NCBI GenBank assembly: GCA_016712565.1
Contig: JADJQU010000004.1
Location: forward strand, 518,785 to 582,784
Direction of reading: 5' to 3'
DNA from: Planctomycetota bacterium
GTDB taxonomy: Bacteria; Planctomycetota; UBA1135; GCA-002686595
Length of the DNA stretch: 64,000 bases
The translations under genes and the position numbers were made by a program. The notes below the pieces were generated by a model. That model saw nothing but the letters and a program-made list of their open reading frames with translations, searched no databases and was not told where the DNA came from. Shown piece by piece: positions 1 through 8,974 of the stretch (positions within the stretch are counted from its first letter, which is position 1; each line of letters starts with the position of its first letter).

Positions 1-1723
1 GGGCCACTTCCGGCAGGTCCAGCCCCTCGCGCAGGAGGTTGATGCCCACCAGCACGTCGAACTCCCCGAGGCGCAGGTCGCGCAGGATCGCCGAGCGCTC
101 CATGGCGTCGATTTCCGAGTGCAGGTAGCGCACGCGCACGCCCAGCTCGGAGAGATAGGTGGTGAGCTCCTCGGCCGAGCGCTTGGTCAGCGTGGTGGTG
201 AGCACGCGCCAGCCCGCGGCCACCGTGCGGCGGATCTCGTGCAGCAGGTCGTCCACCTGGGTCTTGGCCGGCCGCACCTCGATGGCCGGATCCAGGAGAC
301 CCGTGGGGCGCACGATCTGCTCCACGACGCGGCCCTTCGAATGCCCGGTCTCGTAGGCCGACGGCGTGGCCGAAACGTAGATCGCCTGCTGCACGAGCTT
401 CTCCCACTCCTCGAACTTGAGTGGGCGGTTGTCCAGGGCGCTGGGCAGGCGGAAGCCGTGCTCCACCAGGGTCGTCTTGCGCGCCTGGTCGCCGCGGAAC
501 ATGCCGCCGATCTGGGGCACGGACACGTGGCTCTCGTCGATGATCACCAGCCAGTCCTCGGGAAAATAGTTGAGCAGCGTGAACGGCGGCTCGCCCGCCG
601 CGCGGCCGTCCATGAAGCGCGAGTAGTTCTCGATGCCGTTGCAGACCCCCACCTCGCGCAGCATCGACAGGTCGTGGCGCGTGCGGCTCTCCAGTCGCTG
701 GGCCTCCACCAGCTTGTCCGCCCGGCGCAGCTGGTCGAGCCTCTGGGCCAACTCCTGCTCGATGCCCTCGCAGGCCCGCAACACGCGGTCCTTGGGCGTG
801 ACGTAGTGGCCCGCCGGATAGAGCGTCGCCTTTTCCAAATCCCGCAACACCAGGCCCTGCAGGGGATTGACCTCCACCAGGGCCTCGATCTCGTCGCCGA
901 ACATCTCGATGCGCAGCACCCGATCCTCTTCGTAGATCGGAAAGACCTCGATCACGTCGCCGCGGGCCCGGAACGTGCCGCGGCGGAAGTCGAGGTTGTT
1001 GCGCGCGTACTGCATCTGCGTCAGGCGCCGCAGGAGGTCCTCGCGCACGATTGAATCGCCGACCTTGAGCGTGAAGGCCATCTCCGCGTAGGCGTCGGGG
1101 TTGCCCAGGCCGTAGATGCAGGACACCGAGGCCACGATCATCACGTCGCGCCGCTCCAGCAGCGAGCGCGTGGCCGAGTTGCGCAGGCGCTCGATGTTCT
1201 CGTTGCGCGAAGCGTCCTTCTCGATGTACGTGTCGCTCGAGGGCACGTAGGCCTCGGGCTGGTAGTAGTCGTAGTAGGAAACGAAGTACTCGACGGCGTT
1301 GTTGGGGAAGAGCTCCTTGAACTCCGAGTAGAGCTGCGCCGCCAGGGTCTTGTTCGGCGAAAGCACCAGGGTCGGCCGGTCCAGGGAGGCGATCACCGCC
1401 GCCGCCGTGAAGGTCTTGCCCGAGCCCGTGATGCCGAGGAGCGTCTGATGGCGCGCGCCCTCGCGCACGCCCTGGACCAGGCGCTCGATGGCCCGCGGCT
1501 GGTCCCCGGTGGGCTCGAAGGGCGCCACCAGGTGGAAGCTGCCCGGCCGGGGATTGGGCGGCGGCGGCGGCGGGGCGGCCTTGGATTCCGCGGGCCGGTT
1601 CCCTGGGGCTCGCGCGGCGGCCAGGGCCCCCCGGGTCTCCTCGGGAGCCGGGGAGGCGCCGGCCGACGCGCGCGGACGAGGGGGCCGCCCTCCCCCTCCG
1701 CCGTTCTCCTTCCTGCGCGCCAT
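1..1723 (-). CDS. uvrB: Excinuclease ABC subunit B (UvrB), C-terminus beyond window
   Basis: DNA damage-recognition helicase of the UvrABC nucleotide excision repair system. It loads on DNA with UvrA and then recruits UvrC for incision. Reading leftwards from the ATG at 1723, after a roughly 60-residue Gly/Pro/Ala-rich leader, come the UvrB start (FHLVAPFEPTGDQPRAI), Walker A TGSGKT, the beta-hairpin region FVSYYDYYQPEAYVPSSD, Walker B as DESH, and the motif V/VI region EFDVLVGINLLREGLDLPEV at the edge. About 574 residues are present; the usual length is about 670, so roughly the last 100, including the UvrC-binding tail, lie outside. The long N-terminal leader is unusual and the true start could be further inside. 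Its frame stays open to the edge. Identity is near certain; only the start is doubtful. Confidence 0.96.
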   Translation of the reverse strand, partial: MARRKENGGGGGRPPRPRASAGASPAPEETRGALAAARAPGNRPAESKAAPPPPPPNPRPGSFHLVAPFEPTGDQPRAIERLVQGVREGARHQTLLGITGSGKTFTAAAVIASLDRPTLVLSPNKTLAAQLYSEFKELFPNNAVEYFVSYYDYYQPEAYVPSSDTYIEKDASRNENIERLRNSATRSLLERRDVMIVASVSCIYGLGNPDAYAEMAFTLKVGDSIVREDLLRRLTQMQYARNNLDFRRGTFRARGDVIEVFPIYEEDRVLRIEMFGDEIEALVEVNPLQGLVLRDLEKATLYPAGHYVTPKDRVLRACEGIEQELAQRLDQLRRADKLVEAQRLESRTRHDLSMLREVGVCNGIENYSRFMDGRAAGEPPFTLLNYFPEDWLVIIDESHVSVPQIGGMFRGDQARKTTLVEHGFRLPSALDNRPLKFEEWEKLVQQAIYVSATPSAYETGHSKGRVVEQIVRPTGLLDPAIEVRPAKTQVDDLLHEIRRTVAAGWRVLTTTLTKRSAEELTTYLSELGVRVRYLHSEIDAMERSAILRDLRLGEFDVLVGINLLREGLDLPEVA

Positions 1724-2205
1724 GGGGAGACAGTAACCCGCGACCCGCGGCCCTGAGAACCGCTGGAGGCCCCCCGGCCGGAGCCCCACCCAGGGTCCCG
1801 CCCTGGGCTGCGGGCAGGAGGCCGGTTCTCCGGCCCCTGGGGAGTCCCAGGGGTCCCTGACGGCAGCCCCTCGCTTCCAGGCCCGGCGAGGGGCCCCGGG
1901 AAGTGCATTAGGGGGGGGCCAGGCCAGGGCCCCGGGGACCAGGTCCCGGCCCCTCGACTTGTTAGCGGAGGCCGCCCGCCTTACGCTCCGCGGGATTCCG
2001 TCGTCCGGCGGTACTTGGGCGCGGGCGCGGGGTAGTTCCGTGAGTCCGGCGCGGGCCCCTGCCGCCTCCGCCGGCGCCGGGGCAAGCCCGCCTGCGCCCC
2101 GCACCTCGTCACACGGGGGCGCCGGCCTCCCCACGCGCCAGCGCCCCCGCACACCGCTCCCCAGGCCTCCCCCTCGAATCGCCGGCCACCGCCCGGCGCG
2201 CCACC
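1724..2205. other. Intergenic region between divergent uvrB and zinc-ribbon gene
   Basis: This 480-bp, very GC-rich gap lies between two divergently transcribed genes, so it should hold both promoters. I see no convincing gene, repeat or structured RNA. The open frames here are compositional and lack family resemblance. Confidence 0.5.
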
Positions 2206-3477
2206 ATGCTGATCGAATGTCCCTTCTGCCACGCGACGGCGAAAATCTCCGAGGACAAGGACGGCGCCAAGGTCCGTTGCTCAGGCTGCAGCAAGGTCTA
2301 TGTGGCCCATGAGAAGGGCAGCCGCGCCAAGGGCGGCAAGGGCGGCGTCAATCCGACCACCCTCGGCATCGGCATCGGCACCGTGGTGCTGATCGCGATC
2401 TTCGCCTACGTGGCCAACAACCACGAGAAGCCCAAGCCGGAGCCCACGCCGCCGCCGGTGGTGCAGGCTCCGCCGCCGATGGTGGACAACTCGGGCTGGG
2501 AGGGCGAGTACGTCAAGTGCGTGCGCAGCGTCTATGACATGACGCTGTCCATGAACGAGGGCGCGCTGGTCAAGATGCTCGACGGCGCGCGCATCGGAAA
2601 GCGCCTGGCCGAGAGCGCCCCCGCGGACGCCCCGAAGCCCGCGGAGTTCGAGACCCTCGACGCGGCCGCGAAGCAGGCGTTCCTCGAATCCGTGGCCCAG
2701 GAGATGATGCGCGGGACCGACGAGAACTCCCCGCACTTCTGGAAGCCGGTGGACGGCCGCCTGCTGGAGCCCTTCGACCTCTTGCAGCTCACGGTGGAGA
2801 TCACCGCCGACAAGCGCCTGGAGGCGGGCTCCACGGAGCTGCCGGTGACGCGCAAGTTCCACTGGGGCCTCTCGCGCCCCGACGACAAGTCCAAGTGGAA
2901 GGTCTGGTCCTGGGAGCACTTCGTCACCGAGGAAGAGAAGCGCCTGGCACGCAAGAAGACCAAGGTGCAGAAGGTCACCCTGGAGGACGGCACGTCGCTC
3001 TTCCAGGCGGAAATGCGCCACCTGGACCCCTACCCGGACACGACGCCGGAACAGGTGGCCCAGGTCGAGAAGGCGATCGCCACGATGCTCGACTTCACGC
3101 TGCGGCCCAAGGAGAACAACCTGGCCCGGGACGAGCTGGTGGCCATCGGCAGGCCGGCGATCCCGCTGCTGCTCAACAAGTTCTTCGAGATCAAGATCGT
3201 GGACGCCGAGGACGACCCCTCGCTGATCCACGTCAACATGGTCTACGAGACCCTGCGGCGCATCACGGGCTACGACCCCGGCTTCACGGCCATGCCCGGG
3301 CAGACGGAGGAGCGGCGCACCATGGCCCTCAAGGCCTACTTCGCCTGGTGGGAGCGCAAGGGCAAGAGCTTCACCGCGCCGCCGCCCCCGGGCAAGGACC
3401 TGCTGGAGGACCTGGTGACGCCCACCGAGCGCGACAAGCGCGAGATCGAGAAGTCCAAGCAAGCCGGCGGAGGCTAG
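2206..3477 (+). CDS. Zinc-ribbon, single-TM protein of unknown function (paralogue 1)
   Basis: 423 residues. The N-terminus has a four-cysteine zinc ribbon of the MJ0042-like type (CPFC near residue 5 and CSGC near residue 26). One membrane helix follows at about residues 52-68 (LGIGIGTVVLIAIFAYVA), then a Pro-rich linker and a large soluble, presumably extracytoplasmic, region. The last 150 residues (from DPYPDTTPEQ) resemble the end of the next gene (EPYPGTTPEQ), so the two are tandem paralogues. The 125-bp gap to that gene allows co-transcription. The zinc ribbon would be cytoplasmic and may bind nucleic acid or protein; this is inference. I do not recognise a characterised homologue. The ATG is well placed, directly before the ribbon. 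Confidence 0.8.
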   Translation: MLIECPFCHATAKISEDKDGAKVRCSGCSKVYVAHEKGSRAKGGKGGVNPTTLGIGIGTVVLIAIFAYVANNHEKPKPEPTPPPVVQAPPPMVDNSGWEGEYVKCVRSVYDMTLSMNEGALVKMLDGARIGKRLAESAPADAPKPAEFETLDAAAKQAFLESVAQEMMRGTDENSPHFWKPVDGRLLEPFDLLQLTVEITADKRLEAGSTELPVTRKFHWGLSRPDDKSKWKVWSWEHFVTEEEKRLARKKTKVQKVTLEDGTSLFQAEMRHLDPYPDTTPEQVAQVEKAIATMLDFTLRPKENNLARDELVAIGRPAIPLLLNKFFEIKIVDAEDDPSLIHVNMVYETLRRITGYDPGFTAMPGQTEERRTMALKAYFAWWERKGKSFTAPPPPGKDLLEDLVTPTERDKREIEKSKQAGGG

Positions 3478-3602
3478 CCGCGCCGGCCCCCCCCGCCCAG
3501 CGAGTACACTGACCCCGCGGCGCGCCCCGCCGCCTCTCCCCCCATCCCACGGCGCCCCTCGGCGCATCCCGCACCGCGTTCTCCCCCACCGCGCTTCGCA
3601 TT

Positions 3603-4919
3603 ATGGAATTCCGCCCCGGCACGTGCTCCGCCTGCAAGGCGAGCTTCAAGATCCCCGCGACGTTCACCGCCAACAAGGCGAAGTGCAGCAAGTGCGGTGG
3701 AGTGGTTGAGATCGGCCCCGTGACCAGCGAGGCCGCCGCCCCCGCGAAGCCCGTCCCCACGCCCGGGGCCGCCAAGGCGGTGTCCGCGCCCGTGGCGTCG
3801 GCCGCGGCACGGCTGGCCGAGAAACCCGGCGCCGCGCCGGCTTCCGGCGCACCCCGGCCCGTGCCCGCGCGCCCGGTGAGCCAGCCGGCCGCCGCGCCGG
3901 CCGCCAAGGCCCCGGCGCCCGCCGCCCCGTCCACGGCGCCCAAGGCTCCTGCCGCCCCGGCCCACAAGCCCGTCCTGCCCGCCGCGGCCAAGATCTCCCC
4001 GAAGCCCGCGGCCGCCGCGGCGAAGCCGGCCGCGCACAAGCCCTCGAAGAAGGTCGAGGAAATCGAGGAGCAGGACGACGACGAGCGCGCCAGCCGCCGC
4101 GCGCGCGTGGAGAAGAAGAAGGGTCCGAATCTGCTGCTCCTGGGCGGTGCCCTGGTGGGACTTGCCGCCATCGGCGTGGTGGTCTTCAAGCTCTGGTCGG
4201 ACGACAAGGCCACCAAGGCCGCACTGGCCGAGGCGTCCGCCGCCGAGAAGGCCGCCAAGGACAAGGAGCGCGAAGCCAAGGCCCAACAGGACCTGGAGGA
4301 GGCTCAGCGCGAGGAGCAGAAGCGCATCGAGGAGAAGGCCGCCAAGGACAAGCTGGCCGCGGAGGCCAAGGCGGCCAAGGATGCCGAGAAGACCCTGAAT
4401 GCCGAGGCCCAGGCCGCCGCCAAGGCGGCCGCGGCCAAGGGACCCGTGGAGGGCTTCGACCTCTCCACGATCCCGGACTTCGAACCTTACCCCGGAACGA
4501 CCCCGGAGCAGTGGGAGGAAATCCAGCAGCTCGCGACCACCTGGTTCGATCCGCTGGCGGGCGCGCGCGCCTCGCGGGCCCGCGCCAAGCTCGAGGAGAA
4601 TCCCCAGCAGGCCTTCCCCGCGATCCTCAACGGTCTGAAGAAGCTGAACCTCGAGGAAGAGGACGGCTACCGCATCGCCGACGCCACGCAGAAGATGCTG
4701 GAGAAGATCTGCCACGGCCACAACGCGGGCTGGAAGTACCGCACGGAAGAGAACTGGCTGCAGTACGACCAGAAGGCCATCAAGCTCTGGTGCGACATGT
4801 GGACCAAGGCCAGTACCGACGAGGCGTACTGGAAGAAGCTCACCAAGCAGGACCAGGCCGAGGCCCCCGCCGAGGGCGAAGCTGGAGCCGCCCCCGCCAA
4901 GAAGGTGGACGACTTCTGA
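3603..4919 (+). CDS. Zinc-ribbon, Ala/Pro-rich, single-TM protein (paralogue 2)
   Basis: 438 residues. Order of parts: N-terminal zinc ribbon (CSAC at about residue 8 and CSKC at about 30); a roughly 120-residue Ala/Pro/Lys linker; a basic-acidic patch; one TM helix at about 179-198 (LLLLGGALVGLAAIGVVVF); a TolA-like Ala/Lys/Glu coiled coil to about residue 280; then a compact C-terminal domain beginning EPYPGTTPEQWEE. That domain shares its opening motif and general pattern, including aromatic-rich helices ending near a W..W/K segment, with the upstream gene. The ends of the polypeptide are therefore conserved and the middle is freely diverging. No enzymatic motif is visible. A role in envelope organisation or sensing is possible but unproven. 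Confidence 0.8.
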   Translation: MEFRPGTCSACKASFKIPATFTANKAKCSKCGGVVEIGPVTSEAAAPAKPVPTPGAAKAVSAPVASAAARLAEKPGAAPASGAPRPVPARPVSQPAAAPAAKAPAPAAPSTAPKAPAAPAHKPVLPAAAKISPKPAAAAAKPAAHKPSKKVEEIEEQDDDERASRRARVEKKKGPNLLLLGGALVGLAAIGVVVFKLWSDDKATKAALAEASAAEKAAKDKEREAKAQQDLEEAQREEQKRIEEKAAKDKLAAEAKAAKDAEKTLNAEAQAAAKAAAAKGPVEGFDLSTIPDFEPYPGTTPEQWEEIQQLATTWFDPLAGARASRARAKLEENPQQAFPAILNGLKKLNLEEEDGYRIADATQKMLEKICHGHNAGWKYRTEENWLQYDQKAIKLWCDMWTKASTDEAYWKKLTKQDQAEAPAEGEAGAAPAKKVDDF

Positions 4920-4931
4920 GCGGCGCGGCGT

Positions 4932-6827
4932 TCAGCGCTTGGCCGCCACGGCCGCGCCGGTGCCGCGCCAGTCGCTGACGCCTTCCACTTCTCCGTCGCT
5001 TCCGACGCGGATGGCCTGCACGCGCCCAAAGCGGCGCGGGGCATCCGCGGGAGAAGTTCCCGGGGCGTCGATCCAGTGCCCCCGACGCCGCAGGGCCTCC
5101 AGGAGTTCCGCGGGCCAGCCGCTCTCGAACACCGTGGCCGGCGGGGCCCACTGTTGATGGAAGCGCGGCGCGGCCACGGCCGCGCCCAGGCTCTCCTCGA
5201 ACACCAGCGTGCGCACGATCACCGCCACCACCGAGGTGATGATGCGCGGACCGCCGGGGGAGCCGATCACCAGCGCCACCGACCCGCCGCCGCGGCGCAG
5301 CACGGTGGGCGCCATGGAGGACAGGGGCCGCTTGCCCGGCGCCAGGGCGTTGGCCGACCCACCCACCAGGCCGAATTGGTTGGGCACGCCGGGGAACAGG
5401 GCAAAGTCGTCCATGTGGTTGTTGAGCAGGAAGCCTCCGCCGCGCACGAGGATTCCCGAGCCGAAGGACGCGTTGAGCGAGGTGGTCAGGCTGACCGCGT
5501 TGCCCTGGGGGTCGAGCACCGACAGGTGCGTGGTCTCACCCTGCTCCCGCGCGGGAGTGAGCGCCGGCCGGCCCGGCGCGGCGGATTCCCCGATGGCGAC
5601 CCGGGCGCGGGCCACCCACTCCGGCGACAGCAGCCACTCGAGGGGCACCGGCGTGAAGTCGGGATCCCCCAAATGGGCGGCCCGCTCGGCGAAAGCGCAG
5701 CGCAGGGCCTCGATCCACCAGTGGACCGCGCGCTCGGGCAAGGGCTCGCCCTCGCTCGGCGGCGCGGCGCCGAGAGGCGAGTCGCCGCCCGCGGCGGACG
5801 AGGGATCCCGGGGCGTCCCGGCCTGGGCGGCGCGGGCCGCGCGGCGCTCGGTCTCGATCGGAAATCCGTCGAGCACCGTGAGGGTCTCCAGGATCGCCAC
5901 GCCGCCGGAACTGGGCGGAGGCATGGTGATCAGCTCCATGCCGCGGAACCAGCCGCGCAGGGGCTTGCGCCACACCGGCCGATACTGCGCCAAGTCCTGC
6001 TCGGTGATCAGGCCGCGCCCGGCCACCGCGTCGCCGCCCGGCGCACCGTTCACGTCCGCCTGGGAGGAGAGTTCGGCCACCAGCGCCCGCGCCAGTTCGC
6101 CGCTGTAGAAACTCTCGGGGCCCTCGTCCGCCAGGCGCTCCAGGGTGCGGGCCAGCTCCGGCTGCACCAGACGCTGGCCCTTCAGCAGTTGCTTGCCCTC
6201 GGGATAGAACAGCGCCCGCGCGCCGGGGGATTGCTCCAGCCGGCGCCGCAATTCCTCGTCGCCCAGGTCGCGCTCCAGGGCTCCGTCCACCAGAAATCCA
6301 CTGCGCGCCAGTTCGATGGCCGGCGCGCAGAGCTTGCCGAAGCTGAATTTCCCCGAGCCGTGCTTCTCGAGCAGGGACTGGAGGCCGGCCACGGTGCCCG
6401 GCACGGCCGCGGACCAGGCACTCTCCAGGGAGAGTTCCGCCCGGGGCGCTCCCGCCGCGTCCAGGAAGCGCGCCGGGTCCGCCAGCAGCGGCGCCCGCTC
6501 CCGGAAATCCAGGGCCGTGGGCTCGCCCTCGTGGGGCACGAACAGGGCGAAGCCCCCGCCCCCGAGGTTGCCCGCCTGGGGCAACACCACGGCCAGGGCC
6601 AGGGCCGCGGCCACCGCGGCGTCGGCCGCGTTGCCGCCGTCCCGCAGGATCTTGGCCCCCACGCCGCTCGCCAGGGGCGATTCGCAGACCACCATGCCGG
6701 TCTTCGGCCGAGGCCGGGGCGGCGCGGGATCCAGCGCCGGCGGAGTTCCGCAGGCGCACAGGAGCCAACCGAAGGCCGAGGCGCGCGCAATGGGATTCAA
6801 CGCGGCTCTCGTCCATCGGTGGGCCAT
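4932..6827 (-). CDS. ggt: Gamma-glutamyltransferase (lipoprotein-type signal)
   Basis: Ntn-hydrolase that cleaves gamma-glutamyl bonds such as glutathione's and transfers or hydrolyses the glutamyl group in the periplasm. It is made as a proenzyme that self-cleaves before a threonine. The 631-residue product starts with a hydrophobic signal ending LLCAC, which could be a lipobox. It shows the family opening (SPLASGVGAKILRDGGNAAD, GNLGGGGFALF), the processing and nucleophile site GETTHLSVLDPQGNAVSLT at about residue 430, then FGSGI, LLNNHMDDF, GKRPLSSMAPT and SPGGPRIITSV. Length and motif order fit full-length GGT. Its tail converges on the upstream zinc-ribbon gene. The small NIL-domain gene just upstream on the same strand (10-bp gap) may be co-transcribed. 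Confidence 0.95.
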   Translation of the reverse strand: MAHRWTRAALNPIARASAFGWLLCACGTPPALDPAPPRPRPKTGMVVCESPLASGVGAKILRDGGNAADAAVAAALALAVVLPQAGNLGGGGFALFVPHEGEPTALDFRERAPLLADPARFLDAAGAPRAELSLESAWSAAVPGTVAGLQSLLEKHGSGKFSFGKLCAPAIELARSGFLVDGALERDLGDEELRRRLEQSPGARALFYPEGKQLLKGQRLVQPELARTLERLADEGPESFYSGELARALVAELSSQADVNGAPGGDAVAGRGLITEQDLAQYRPVWRKPLRGWFRGMELITMPPPSSGGVAILETLTVLDGFPIETERRAARAAQAGTPRDPSSAAGGDSPLGAAPPSEGEPLPERAVHWWIEALRCAFAERAAHLGDPDFTPVPLEWLLSPEWVARARVAIGESAAPGRPALTPAREQGETTHLSVLDPQGNAVSLTTSLNASFGSGILVRGGGFLLNNHMDDFALFPGVPNQFGLVGGSANALAPGKRPLSSMAPTVLRRGGGSVALVIGSPGGPRIITSVVAVIVRTLVFEESLGAAVAAPRFHQQWAPPATVFESGWPAELLEALRRRGHWIDAPGTSPADAPRRFGRVQAIRVGSDGEVEGVSDWRGTGAAVAAKR

Positions 6828-6837
6828 GGCCGTCCGC

Positions 6838-7083
6838 TCACAAGCCGCTGTCGCCGTCGCCCATCTCCTCGACCTTGACGCCGCGCTCGCGCATGTAGAC
6901 CACCGACTGCTCGATGGCGCTCTCGGCGCCTTCGATCTCCACCGCCACCAGGGCCAGCGTGTCGTTGATGCTGGCGGCGCGGATGTTCGGAATCACGCCG
7001 AACTTGGCCCCCAGGGTGTGGCTGATGATCGGCTCCGAGATCAGGTGCTGCGGGAAGGTGCAGAAGTATTTGCGCAGGGCCAT
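6838..7083 (-). CDS. Small NIL-domain protein
   Basis: 81 residues with the pattern of a stand-alone NIL domain (FCTFPQHLISEPIISHTLG.., then ..GVIPNIRAASI.. and ..ALVAVEIEGAESAIEQSV..). This ACT-like fold is otherwise found at the C-terminus of methionine ABC transporter ATPases (MetN) and on some ferredoxins, where it binds a ligand and modulates activity. Here no partner domain is attached. It ends 10 bp before ggt on the same strand, so co-expression with sulfur or glutathione metabolism is plausible but only inferred from position. Confidence 0.85.
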   Translation of the reverse strand: MALRKYFCTFPQHLISEPIISHTLGAKFGVIPNIRAASINDTLALVAVEIEGAESAIEQSVVYMRERGVKVEEMGDGDSGL

Positions 7084-7197
7084 GGCGTTTCCCGTTCGTC
7101 GGTGGGCGCCGCACCCCGTGGCGGGGCGGGGTCGCGCAGGGGTCTTGGCGAGCCGGGGCTCCTATCCCAACGAAGCGCGCGCGGCGTGGCAAGCGGT

Positions 7198-7986
7198 TCA
7201 ACCCAGCGGAGGCTGCGATTCCCCCGTGGAGGTCCCACGCGCGAGCCTCGTGCGCCGTCGGCGTGCGCCCAGGCCGGCGGCCGCGATCCCCAACCCCAAG
7301 ACAGCCAGTGCCGTGGGTGCGGGGCTCCAGGGCTCGCGCTGAAAGCGATCGGTCCCCGCGGAAGCGTAGATCGAGCGGTGCCAGGCCATGTCCCGCACGC
7401 CGGAGCACTCTCCCAGGAGCATGAAGGGTGACGCATCCAGGAGCGCGGCCGCGGCCGGGGGAGACCAGGGACGGCCCGCGAGGCCCCAGCGCCCGGGGGC
7501 GCCCACCAGCAGCGCCGAGAGCGCCAGGAGCAAGGCCGCCGAGGGAAGCCCCCTTCCGCTCCAAGCACCCAGCCCGTACCCCAGGCCGAAAAGCCCGGTC
7601 CAGCAGGCAGCTCCCAGAACGGGTTGGGGCAGCCCGGGCCGGACGGCCGCCGCCCCCACCAGGGCCAGGGCCGCGGCCCACAGGGCGGGCGCCACGGGCC
7701 CGAAGCGCAGCAGATCGAGGCCCCGCGCCCCCGCCAAGGCACCGGCGGCCGGCGCCACGCAGGCAATCCAGCACAGCAGCGCGAATTCGTCGCAGGCGCT
7801 ACCCGGGTTTTCGGGCCCGGAGAGCACCTGCGGGACGGCCCCCAGGCAGGCCGGCAGGGCGCCCAGGAGCCCCAGGCCGAGGCCCCACGCCAGGGAATGG
7901 AGCTGGGAGGGGCCCCCGGGGGGCCCGACGCCGCGCCTCGCCTTGGGTTCAGCCGCCGCCACGGCCGAAGTATAGGGCCCGGTCAC
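7198..7986 (-). CDS. Multi-pass membrane protein, function unknown
   Basis: An Ala/Leu/Gly-rich protein with about five or six hydrophobic segments (for example around LAWGLGLGLLGALPACLGAV, APALWAAALALVGAAAV and TALAVLGLGIAAAGLGA) and a conserved-looking loop DASPFMLLGECSGVRDMAWH. It ends in an Arg-rich tail. The frame opens as far as 8076, which would run into the divergent PilZ gene, so I prefer the GTG at 7986; GTG 7962 is another option. It may be the permease-like part of an exporter, but I see no diagnostic motif. The coding call rests on the regular TM pattern and lack of a better frame. Confidence 0.6.
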   Translation of the reverse strand: MTGPYTSAVAAAEPKARRGVGPPGGPSQLHSLAWGLGLGLLGALPACLGAVPQVLSGPENPGSACDEFALLCWIACVAPAAGALAGARGLDLLRFGPVAPALWAAALALVGAAAVRPGLPQPVLGAACWTGLFGLGYGLGAWSGRGLPSAALLLALSALLVGAPGRWGLAGRPWSPPAAAALLDASPFMLLGECSGVRDMAWHRSIYASAGTDRFQREPWSPAPTALAVLGLGIAAAGLGARRRRTRLARGTSTGESQPPLG

Positions 7987-8049
7987 CCGGATCCGGCGCG
8001 CTGCTCCCCCGCGGGCGCCCGCCGGGTGAGCGTTGCCGCGCCCGCGGCA

Positions 8050-8055
8050 GAGGAG
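8050..8055 (+). promoter_or_regulatory. Ribosome binding site GAGGAG supporting a TTG start
   Basis: GAGGAG lies 7 bases before the TTG at 8063. It decides the start of the PilZ gene, which otherwise could be read from 8033. Confidence 0.6.
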
Positions 8056-8062
8056 CGAGCCC

Positions 8063-8911
8063 TTGACCAAACGCAAGCAGATCGAGATCCACGAGGTCCA
8101 GAGCGCGGACCGCAGGGCGGCCTACCGCCGCAAGCAGACCCAGGCCCACCGCCTGAGCCTGTCCGTCCGGACCGCCAAGGGCGAGGAACTCATTGGGAAC
8201 TTCCAGGACCTGTCGATCGGCGGCGCCTCGGCCAAGTTCGCGATCCATGAGAACGTGCTCAGCGTCGGTCAGACCGTGGTGCTGACCATCGGCTCGCTGT
8301 CGCGGCCCGGCAAGGTGATCGCCAAGGCGCGGGTCCTGTTCGCCAAGGAGTCCCACGGCGGCCGCCACTGCGGCTTCGCCTTCACCGAGCCCAAGGCGCT
8401 GGCGAGTCAGCTCGACTCCTTCTACGCGCGCTTCTTCAACCGGCGCAAGACCGAGCGTGTGGGCACGCCCCTCGACAGGCGCATCCCGGTCCAACTGTTC
8501 CTCGGCGGCCTGGAACGGGCCGCCGACCTCGTGGACCTCTCCACCGAGGGCATGCAGGTGCGGCTCGCGCGCGCGGCCGCCAAGGAATTCGACGGCGCGA
8601 ACCACGTGCACGTGCGCTTCGTGCTGCCGCGGAACACGAAGGAGATCACAGGTCGCGCGGCGATCCTGCGCCGCACGCAACTGCGCGATCAGGTGACCCT
8701 GGGGCTCGCCTTCGATCTCATCACGGAAGAGGGCATCTCCTCCCACATCGACGCCCTGACCGACTGGATCGTGCACCGCTCGAACGAGATCGCCAAGTGG
8801 GACAGCGCCCTGACCAAGGTCGACTCCGCGCCGGCGCCGCGGCCGAACGCCGACGACCACGGGGGCGGAAAATTGGGCCTCGGGGCGGCGCGCCAGCAGC
8901 GGCCGGCCTGA
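8063..8911 (+). CDS. Double PilZ-domain protein
   Basis: About 282 residues from the TTG at 8063. Two PilZ-like units lie in tandem. The first has an Arg-rich start (DRRAAYRRKQ, near residue 15) and DLSIGGASAKF. The second has LDRRIPVQLFL near residue 140 followed by DLSTEGMQVRL. RxxxR plus (D/N)xSxxG is the c-di-GMP binding signature of PilZ; the first copy fits better than the second, in which G-G is replaced by E-G. No effector domain is attached, so it may act through protein contacts in motility, adhesion or polysaccharide control. The divergent neighbour is a membrane protein of unknown role. No signal peptide is seen, so it is likely cytoplasmic. Confidence 0.82.
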   Translation: MTKRKQIEIHEVQSADRRAAYRRKQTQAHRLSLSVRTAKGEELIGNFQDLSIGGASAKFAIHENVLSVGQTVVLTIGSLSRPGKVIAKARVLFAKESHGGRHCGFAFTEPKALASQLDSFYARFFNRRKTERVGTPLDRRIPVQLFLGGLERAADLVDLSTEGMQVRLARAAAKEFDGANHVHVRFVLPRNTKEITGRAAILRRTQLRDQVTLGLAFDLITEEGISSHIDALTDWIVHRSNEIAKWDSALTKVDSAPAPRPNADDHGGGKLGLGAARQQRPA

Positions 8912-8974
8912 GCCTGGGCCGCCGGGCGTCCCCGGAGCGGATCGCAAGCCGCCTTCGAGGGCGGCCGGCCGGGA

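Noticed and set aside
119..1054. A 311-codon plus-strand frame at the left edge
   Set aside because: It is the antisense shadow of uvrB.
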